Source: Brienomyrus brachyistius
Taxonomy: Eukaryota > Chordata > Actinopteri > Osteoglossiformes > Mormyridae
DNA: 64,000 bases
Direction: 5' to 3'
Assembly: GCF_023856365.1 (NCBI RefSeq)
Contig: NC_064554.1
Location: 1,851,001-1,915,000 of the forward strand
The stretch's first letter is position 1. Each line of letters opens with the position of its first letter. Both the position numbers and the translations under genes were made by a program. The notes below the pieces were generated by a model that was not told the DNA's origin, did not search any database, and was given only the letters and a program-made list of their open reading frames with translations. Of the stretch, positions 57,415-64,000 are shown one piece after another.

Positions 57415-57618
57415 TTCTTACTTATCCAGCATCGATTAACAAGGCTGCCTTTTATATCGCGTGGACGCGCACGAGTCTCGCTTATCAAGCATGCCTTGAA
57501 TTAGCGGAGATTAAATACACCTTAATTTTGTTCGTGGAACTCAATGAGCCTGAAGTTAACTCAAGGAAGGCTATTACAAATACTCGATTTTATAAGCTCG
57601 CTTCGTGGAACAGCCCCC

Positions 57619-57740
57619 TAGTACCGTGATTAAAAAACAAACAAAAAAGGAGGGGTGGGGGAGGGGGACACCGACACAACAATCATAACAATAACAGATA
57701 TTAATCACCATGGTGGGAAAAATAAATAAATAAATAATAA

Positions 57741-57778
<38 letters not shown>

Positions 57779-58039
57779 AATAAGAATAGTAAAAAAGGTG
57801 GGAGAAAACAAAGTGTAGGGGAATACAGAGTACAAACAACCATAAGGAACATAACACTCATTACAAGGATATCAGACAACAAAAAATATATCAGCAACAA
57901 TATCAGCAATAATACTAATAATAATGTTACAAATAGGTAGTATATATATGCAGCAGACACACAGCCGTGATCCTACACATATACATGTATATTTCAATTC
58001 CTTTATCTATAACATACACTAAAAAGTAATAATAATAAT
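57619..58039. other. AT-rich spacer with (AT)n and (TAA)n tracts
   Basis: 57748-57775 is (AT)n and 57722-57740 is (AAAT)n. The DNA here and at 60497-60990 was continuous before the LTR element inserted at GATAC. Its nature (perhaps the 3' UTR of an old LINE) is not recognised. Confidence 0.4.
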
Positions 58040-58044
58040 GATAC

Positions 58045-58333
58045 TGTCATACCCGGCTCGTCCGCTCCTCGTGTGTGCCACGCCCCCTGATTACCCACGT
58101 GTATTTCCCTGATCGTCTCCAGCTTTGTCTAGTTACTTTGATTAGTCCTGTGTATTTAAGTCCTGGTCTCCCCGGTTTCCCTTGTCCGTCATTGATGTCA
58201 GTCAGCGTCTGATGTTCCCTGCACCTCGTTTACCTTTAATAAACCCCCATTTTCCCCGTGTCCCGCTTGCCTGCCTGCTCCTTACCCGCACGATTACTGC
58301 TCGCTGCCGTTACCTCCGCGACCGATCGTGACA
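58045..58333 (+). repeat. 5' LTR
   Basis: U3 holds a TATA-like TATTTAAG at 58154-58161. Thirty-one bases later GTCCGTCATT (58185-58194) is the predicted RNA start (R). A poly(A) signal AATAAA lies at about 58236-58241. The end CGATCGTGACA is at 58333. Confidence 0.93.
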
Positions 58334-58334
58334 G

Positions 58335-58344
58335 AATGACGGAC
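58335..58344 (+). promoter_or_regulatory. Putative self-priming primer-binding site
   Basis: AATGACGGAC, starting one base after the 5' LTR, is the exact reverse complement of GTCCGTCATT in the LTR at the predicted transcription start. No TGG-type tRNA primer site is present at this position. The first bases of the RNA could fold back to prime, as in Tf1/sushi elements. It overlaps the start codon of the internal frame (ATG at 58336). Confidence 0.7.
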
Positions 58345-59316
58345 CACAAAAAGAAGCGGAGAGGGAGGAAGAGGTTCCCAGAAGAGCCGATCTATCTCGG
58401 CGCCTGTTCGCTCTCCAGGCTTTGGCTCCCGACAGAGGACGAGAGGGAAGTACCCGCCCTACCTCCAGCCCGGAGGCTGACCACACGCGACCCCGATCCC
58501 GTGTGGAAGTACTGGCTCTCCAGTGAGGACGAGGACGAGGAGTCCTTCCTCTACCCTTACCCGGAGCCGGAGGCCTTTCTTCCGCCGTCCGTTTTTACGG
58601 ACGTCGCGCCGCCTCCCGCCACCGCCAGGCGCCAGCGAGGGAGACGAAGGAAACCGGCGATCGCCGGTACAGAGGACCTCCCTCCGTTGCTGCCGGCGGA
58701 CCCCGCTCCCGTGCGGCCGCCTTTGCTGCCGCTGCTGCCGGCGCAGCCGCCTTTGCTGCCGCTGCTGCCGGCGCAGCCGCCTTTGCTGCCGCTGCTGCCG
58801 GCGCAGCCGCCTTCGCTGCCGCTGCTGCCTGCGCAGCCGCCTTCGCTGCCTACGCAGCCCCCTTCGCCTGCTGCAGCACCCGGGCAGGCGCCCCCACTGC
58901 AGCCGCCTGCAGCACCCGGGCAGGCGCCCCCACTGCAGCCGCCTGCAGCTCCCGGGTCCGCGCCCCCACTGCAGCAGCCTGCAGCTCCCGGGTCCTTGCC
59001 CCCACAGCCTCCAGTTCCTGACCGCGCTCCAGTTCCTGACCGCGCTCCAGAGGCGCCCCCTCCGCCTGCAGCAGCTCCAGAGGCGCCCCCTCCGCCTGCA
59101 GCAGCTCCAGAGGCGCCCCCTCCGCCTGCAGCAGCTCCAGAGGCGCCCCCTCCGCCTGCAGCAGCTCCAGAGGCGCCCCCTCCGCAGCTGCAGCAGCTCC
59201 AGAGGCGCCCCCTCCGCCTGCAGCAGCTCCAGAGGCGCCCCCTCCGCCTGCAGCAGCTCCAGAGGCGCCCCCTCCGCCTGCAGCAGCTCCAGCTCCTGTC
59301 CCTTCTCCCCCAGTGA
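58336..59316 (+). CDS. Proline-rich repeat protein of LTR element (gag position), unknown function
   Basis: 326 residues from the ATG overlapping the primer-binding site. The N-terminus is basic (DHKKKRRGRKRF, NLS-like). An acidic segment (SSEDEDEESF) and a second basic patch (RRQRGRRRK) follow. From about residue 120 there are three tandem-repeat blocks: a 30-bp unit (PPLLPLLPAQ) at 58720-58850, a unit giving AAPGQAPPLQP at 58865-58990, and a 30-bp unit (EAPPPPAAAP) at 59045-59290. A 2-base excess near 59184 switches the last block to LQQLQRRPLR and leads to the stop at 59314. Without it, the frame would stay open to 60248, inside the 3' LTR. There is no zinc knuckle or known gag motif. It could be a captured or diverged gag. 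Function not assigned. Confidence 0.55.
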   Translation: MTDHKKKRRGRKRFPEEPIYLGACSLSRLWLPTEDEREVPALPPARRLTTRDPDPVWKYWLSSEDEDEESFLYPYPEPEAFLPPSVFTDVAPPPATARRQRGRRRKPAIAGTEDLPPLLPADPAPVRPPLLPLLPAQPPLLPLLPAQPPLLPLLPAQPPSLPLLPAQPPSLPTQPPSPAAAPGQAPPLQPPAAPGQAPPLQPPAAPGSAPPLQQPAAPGSLPPQPPVPDRAPVPDRAPEAPPPPAAAPEAPPPPAAAPEAPPPPAAAPEAPPPPAAAPEAPPPQLQQLQRRPLRLQQLQRRPLRLQQLQRRPLRLQQLQLLSLLPQ

Positions 59317-60202
59317 CTTTTTTTCTCCCTCGCCCCGGCGAACTCGACCCCGACCTGGGGTCATCATGTCTGTGTCCCGTAAAGGGAGGGGACACAGATG
59401 CAGGGCTGGGGTCCCGCCCGCCCTGCCCCCTGGCTCGCCCTGCCTCGCCTGCGCTGGGGCTCGGTTGGCGCCTGCGGGTCCCTCTCCGATGCCTCGTCGC
59501 CCTGCCTCGCTCCCCCCTCCAGTGCCTGGTCGGTCGCCTGGGGGCTCCCCGACGGCGGCTCCTCGGTCGCCTGCGGGGCCCCCACCTTCGGCCCGTCGGA
59601 GGACGTCGCCGCCTGCGGCGGCTCCCCCCCTCGCCATGCCTTCGCCCTGGCCCCTTCAAGCTCCCTCGTCCCCTTCCCTGGTGCTTCCTCCTGCTCCCTC
59701 CCTGGCCCCTCCGTGGGTCCCTCGCCCTGTCTCCTCTGCCCCTCCGTGGTCCCCTCCAGCTCCGGCCTCCCGGCCGTCTGCGGCCCCTCCGGCTGCCGCC
59801 CGTCGCCCGCTGGGTCTCCCTCGGGCTCCCCTTTGTTCCCCCTCCTTGTCTCCCTACGCCCCTGCCTTTGTCCCGCCTGTCTCTGCCCCTTCGTTTTTTG
59901 CTCCCCCTTGCTTTGTTCCTCCCGTCTCTGCTCCTCGTCCTTCTGTGTTTCCTCTGTTCACTCCTGGCCCTTGTGTCCCGCCTGTGCCCTCTGTTTCGCC
60001 CTTTCTCGTCTGTCTGTCTGCTTTCCCAGCCCTCTGTCAGGTTTTGTCCTTTGTCTTGTCCCTCGCTGTGTTCTGTGCCTCTGTCTTGTTCCCGGTCCCG
60101 CGTTGATTTCTGGTTTTGTTTTTCAGGTCCTGTTTTGCCTCGTCCCGTCCGTCGGCCCCTTCCTTGGCGCGCCCGGAGAAGCGCGCCTTTGGGGGGGGGT
60201 TC

Positions 60203-60491
60203 TGTCATACCCGGCTCGTCCGCTCCTCGTGTGTGCCACGCCCCCTGATTACCCACGTGTATTTCCCTGATCGTCTCCAGCTTTGTCTAGTTACTTTGAT
60301 TAGTCCTGTGTATTTAAGTCCTGGTCTCCCCGGTTTCCCTTGTCCGTCATTGATGTCAGTCAGCGTCTGATGTTCCCTGCACCTCGTTTACCTTTAATAA
60401 ACCCCCGTTTTCCCCGTGTCCCGCTTGCCTGCCTGCTCCTTACCCGCACGATCGCTGCTCGCTGCTGTTACCTCCGCGACCGATCGTGACA
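60203..60491 (+). repeat. 3' LTR
   Basis: Same length and order of signals as the 5' LTR. Substitutions are seen in CCCCCGTTTTCC (versus CCCCCATTTTCC), GATCGCTG (versus GATTACTG) and GCTGCTGTT (versus GCTGCCGTT). It is followed at once by the GATAC duplication. Confidence 0.93.
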
Positions 60492-60496
60492 GATAC

Positions 60497-60990
60497 TGAT
60501 CGCTCAACCTCTTATGCACCCCTTCTTGTATGTGCAAGTGTAGGTGTGAACTGATTTGTCATTGGATGTGCTGGCATTTGATGCCGTCAGGGGACATGAC
60601 AGCGCCCCCCCACTCCCGGACCCAAGTGAAAGCAGGGGAAACCAGGCAACCGAGGCCACCCCCAAGGCACAAGGGCCCACAGCCATACACCCCCTAGACA
60701 ACGACCTGCCCAACCCGATAGGGAGCCCGTGAGGGACTAAGGGGGCATCAACCCCCGTACAAGGAGACGCGCAGAGGGGGGGCAGGTGGCGAGCCCCCCA
60801 GTCCCGCCCACAACCCTCCCACCGAGGAAAGCGGGTCCAGGGCGGAAGGGCCCCATCAACTGGGACCCATCCCCCTCCCACCCCGGCGGACAACCCCCCA
60901 CATGGGCCGGTTTAGGGTTTCCATTAGGTTTGGGTTTGGGGTTTTGGGGTGGGTTAGGATAGAGAGAAACTGTTTCTCCAAAAAGAAACA
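60497..60990. other. GC-rich unclassified repeat-like sequence
   Basis: CCC/GGG-rich, with CCGAGGCCACCCCCAAGGCA-type sequence that I believe recurs in fish genomes, and a final TTAGGG/TTGGG-like stretch (60909-60960). The minus-strand frame 60504-60893 shows no domain. Probably the untranslated end of an old retroelement into which the LTR element jumped. Confidence 0.35.
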
Positions 60991-62500
60991 GGGTTAGGCC
61001 TCCTGTAGAAGGCAAGAGGAGTGGGCCATCCTGGTGAGCTCATTTATGAATAACCCTGACCCTGCTGGACGCTGAGACACGTAGAGCAGTCAGTGAACAT
61101 CTAGGTTTCCACAAATATTAACGGACGAGCTGGATCCCTCCTTTGGCTTGGAGAGCAGCAAGATTGTCAGCATGGCCCATGAGAGTCTGTACCAAAAGTG
61201 TGTTTCTGTGCTGTAGCGACACATTCACAGCTCTTAAATAACCAGCGTGTTTGCATGGTACTTGTGTGGGGGGGCTGACTGTTCATTTAGCTTAGTTAAA
61301 TGGCTTGTCCAGGAGCTTTATATGGCTACTACGCTTTTGGGGGTCTTTACTTCTCAGCGCTGTTTCGTGCATGTCCAGCAGGGGGCATCAGCAGCAGCCC
61401 AGTCACAAAGAGCCTGAGCGTGAGGGTTATGGGACCAGGGTGAAGCCTACTGACCTGAAAACTGACTGACCTCTTTATTAGAGTTTTTGATACCACTCAG
61501 AGATGCTAGTGTGGGTTTGTAGGGTGGGGGTCAGGTTGCCTTAAGGCTGGATTAGAGTGCCTGTGGCTGATGGACCAGCGCTGGCGGGAGACGGGCAGGA
61601 ACTGGGTCAGTCCTACACCCCTAGATAAGGGGCAGGCACATAGGGAAGGGATACACTGGGGATGGTAAGATTCCCTGATCCGCATCGGTGTATTGGCATA
61701 AAACGTCACGATAGGATGACCCGCTTAAATATATATGCACCTGCTAAAACTGGGGGATGCATAGTTTCTAACGCCTTTGTATCAGTTAAATCCACTTTAT
61801 TAATGTGGAATAGTGAGTTAAACCTTTTTTAAAAAAATAACTTGGTGTTTACCAGAAATTTATGCTTCCAGACCAGAGGAGGGCGCACCTTTTGATTAAA
61901 TGTAATATGTAATATGCTTAAGAAGTTGCAGTACCCGCTATGAGGAAGTTCACTAGCAGTGAGTTAGTTAGTTCTGTATAACTAACCAGCACCTAGATAA
62001 ACATTGCTTGTTATAATGTTGTTGTATTTGTCTGTCTTTTATGTACTTTGAAACGTTTATTCTGTGGCCATCGTAAACTTACATGACAAAGTAATTTCTA
62101 TTTTGGGTCCGTTTGTGGAGGGAGAAGAATCACCAGGTAAAGGCCTGCACAGAAATGGGGGGGGATGCTGGGTGTTTTAATACATTTTCCTTCCTTGTCA
62201 GAATTTCCCTATTTATAGCGACATCTATCGGTTTCTGCTGTGCTATCAAACAGTCCTACCAGGGGTGTAGCCTAATTCCTGTTATTTTGGCTTAGTTAGC
62301 AAAATATCACCCAATAGTTCACTTCACAGCTAGATGCAGCTAGAGATGGCGAAGGAGAGTACATGAGCACAGACGGCATGGGAGATAGCTTAAAGGAGGA
62401 TGGAACAGGAAAGAAGTAAGAATGACGCAAATGAAGAAAATGTAGAAGCCGGTAAACAGGGAGGTGATGGTGACAGAGTCTTGCTGCCAATTCGGCTGAG
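60991..62500. other. Geneless stretch
   Basis: No recognisable gene or transposon terminus. Short frames lack features. Confidence 0.4.
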
Positions 62501-62515
62501 AGTCACTCATGTGGC

Positions 62516-63440
62516 TATTTTCAATTTGGGGTCATCCGTCCATTTGGCCTCTCACTTGCGGCAGGAGTTTGTTGCCCCCATGCATTGAAACAAAGGGTTT
62601 AATCGACCATGTCAGTTTCCTGCTGATGTCCCCGATCTGTCCTGTTCCTCTCCAAGAGTCCCACAGAGGGCAGTGTATAGAACAGGTGACGTCCAGGCTG
62701 GGTGGGATACTTTGAAATGCAACTGGCTTTCTTTTGCAGTCGGCCGGTGTTAATGTCTCTGATGGAGGCCTGTGTAGTGCCGCTGGTCTGATGTCGCCCT
62801 CACCACCTGTTGCAGGTTCTTCCTGTTCTCTTCTGGGCAGCTGGTCAACCATACCATGCAGCAGTAGATCAAGAGGCTCTCTATTATTGACTGGTAGAAG
62901 TTGGTCTGCAGGTGATTACTGGGGTAGGAGTCCCTTCACTTCCTTCAGAAGTAAAGCCTCTGTTTGGCCTTCGCCACCTGATGGGAGATGTGTGTGGTCC
63001 AGGTGAGGTCGTCCAAGATGTGCACACAAAGAAACTTAAAGCTCCCTACCCTCTCTACCTTCTCCCCGTGCATGCAAAGGGCAGAGTGCTCTCTGGGCTT
63101 TGATTTCCTGAGGCTTACATAATTTCTTCTGTTTTTGTAGTGATTAAGCGCATATTGTGACAGTACCATTCTGCCACATACTGAACCTCCTCTCTGTAGG
63201 CTGTCTCATTAATGTCCGATATTAGTTCTGCTATTCTGGTGTTGTCAGAAAATTTCACTGCAGTGTTGGTAGCATGGATGGGGAATAGGTAAAGAGGGAG
63301 GGGAAGACTGGGCTGAGGACTCACCTTTGTGGTGGACCAGTGTTCAGGATGAGAGTGAATAATGTCGCATCTTCCATCATGACCTTCTGGAGTCTGTTGC
63401 TCAGGAAGTCCAGCATCCATGTGCACAGTGTACTGTCTAA
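62516..63440 (-). pseudogene. Rex1/L2-like LINE reverse transcriptase, C-terminal fragment
   Basis: The minus strand reads FSDNTRIAELISDINETAYR then EEVQYVAEWYCHNMRL (RT motif C onward, with the ADD box reduced to SDN). It continues with HGEKVERVGSFKFL, LTWTTHISHQVAKAKQRLYF and, further on, degenerate thumb sequence to about 62516. Frame changes near 63115 and 62945, so it is dead. The flanking 5' part and 3' UTR are absent. Confidence 0.82.
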
Positions 63441-64000
63441 GCCCAGATTACTTACCTAGATTAGTCTTAACTCTTGTTCCTGCCCTTCTGTGATTCATTT
63501 CAGCTGCCTCTGGGATCTGTGGAAGGATTTTTGTTTTAAAGTGGAAATACCAAAATCTTGAAATAACCGATTTTGTTTTTTGTTTTGAAAAAATCAGGAT
63601 ACGGAAATCGGGAAATGAAATACCAGTCTAGATGGGGAAAATAAATCATATTTTCTGACGTAATCATTATGTGTATCGCTAAAAATCCATGGTCACTGCC
63701 CAGGTCGAATAAAGTGCTCTTATTACTAATTAAAATGTACTAGAAATTCATAGACTATGTTTGGAATACGTTTGTATTTCTAATGTGCTTACTTGTGCAT
63801 TGTAATCATACTACTCCACACTTCAACATACTGTTGAAAAATGTAAATAAAAACTTGTGTAATTAAGACATAACAACGATGAAAATAATAATAGTAATAA
63901 TAATAGGTTGCATTTTGTATCTGTATAGATTTTGCAAGGAGGTCAAACAAAAGGGAGTCGATACAGACGTAGTTAATTAGGCTTTTAAAAATATGCTACA
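63441..64000. other. Geneless AT-rich end of window
   Basis: Short (AAT)n/(AATA)n tract near 63885-63905. Nothing else is supported. Confidence 0.4.

Larger units (their letters stand above)
53914..57618 (+). mobile_element. PIF/Harbinger element with both genes and 24-bp inverted ends
   Basis: The terminal inverted repeat GGGGGCTGTTCCACGAAGCG (plus AGCT) occurs at 53914-53937 and, inverted, at 57595-57618. Inside are a four-exon transposase on the plus strand (54318-55670) and a Myb/SANT-like gene on the minus strand (57414-56644), converging as in other Harbinger elements. The flanking triplets CCT and TAG do not match, so the expected 3-bp duplication is lost or mutated. Frameshifts in the transposase indicate it is no longer autonomous. 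Confidence 0.92.
58040..60496 (+). mobile_element. Complete non-autonomous LTR retrotransposon, no pol
   Basis: Two 289-bp LTRs (58045-58333 and 60203-60491) flank 1869 bp. The pentamer GATAC flanks the whole element (58040-58044, 60492-60496). The LTRs start TGTCATACCC, end CGTGACA and differ at about four positions, so insertion is recent. The interior encodes a basic, then proline-rich repeat protein and contains no protease, reverse transcriptase, RNase H or integrase motif. A G-rich tract (GGGGGGGGG, 60191-60199) before the 3' LTR serves as the polypurine tract. Mobilisation must come in trans. Solo LTRs at 19.0 and 34.1 kb and a fragment at 21.8 kb belong to the same superfamily. Confidence 0.93.

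Noticed and set aside
53914..57618. Harbinger 3-bp target duplication
   Set aside because: The flanking triplets CCT and TAG differ, so I do not claim one despite clear inverted ends.
58459..60256. Very long minus-strand frames (392 and 468 codons) and a 527-codon plus frame over the GC-rich repeat region
   Set aside because: They arise because the strand is C/G-rich and stop-poor. The frame starting at the primer-binding site has the best N-terminus and position.
60900..60990. Telomere-like TTAGGG/TTTGGG stretch
   Set aside because: Irregular spacing and only one or two exact units. Ordinary GT-rich sequence.

Overview
The window is teleost fish genomic DNA. Three things show this: an intron-bearing vertebrate gene (pick1), a fish-type interferon-induced very large GTPase (gvin1-like), and dense fish transposons, namely Rex3 (RTE clade), Tc1-like, PIF/Harbinger, hAT foldback elements, tRNA-derived SINEs ending in (ATGG)n, and LTR elements. 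The species cannot be fixed from sequence alone. No prokaryotic gene, CRISPR array or operon is present.

Region by region. 1-5.6 kb: a Tc1-like element cut by the window edge, a SINE, a LINE 3' end, a hAT foldback element with an 8-bp target duplication, and a 164-bp hairpin just beyond the pick1 stop. 5.6-15.4 kb: pick1 on the minus strand, with 12 coding exons joining in phase to 416 codons. Its last intron holds an almost complete Rex3 with a SINE nested inside it, and other introns hold MITEs, minisatellites and SINEs. Exon 2 ends in a 42-bp tandem repeat that multiplies its splice donor. 15.4-25 kb: no host gene recognised. It holds SINEs, a Harbinger remnant split by a solo LTR and a SINE, a long perfect-looking hairpin, and Tc1 remnants. 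25-35 kb: a gvin1-like gene on the minus strand, with an N-terminal AIG1/GIMAP-like exon that has lost its P-loop and a giant exon with a good GTPase P-loop. One in-frame TAA interrupts the giant exon. 34-45 kb: a solo LTR and LINE fragments, then long geneless DNA with a THAP-like remnant, foldback structures, (AT)n and palindromic motifs. 45.2-46.7 kb: a rearranged, frameshifted second copy of the gvin1 3' end together with its downstream DNA. 47-57.6 kb: MITEs, a second Rex3 copy carrying a SINE, and two Harbinger elements with terminal inverted repeats, one of which keeps both genes (transposase and Myb/SANT-like). 58.0-60.5 kb: a complete, young, non-autonomous LTR retrotransposon with 289-bp LTRs and a 5-bp target duplication. 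It carries a proline-rich repeat reading frame and no pol. 60.5-64 kb: mostly geneless, with a Rex1/L2-like LINE fragment.

Host biology. PICK1 is a PDZ-BAR scaffold for membrane-protein trafficking. GVIN1-like proteins are interferon-inducible giant GTPases of cell-autonomous defence. The two genes have no evident functional link. The most notable structures are: (1) the non-autonomous LTR element, whose primer-binding region is complementary to its own predicted RNA 5' end, which suggests Tf1/sushi-type self-priming; (2) the tandem splice donors in pick1; (3) the single stop codon in an otherwise intact gvin1 frame, with a local paralogous fragment that keeps the ancestral lysine codon; and (4) a SINE family whose 3' tail matches the 3' end of Rex3, pointing to Rex3/RTE as its mobilising partner.
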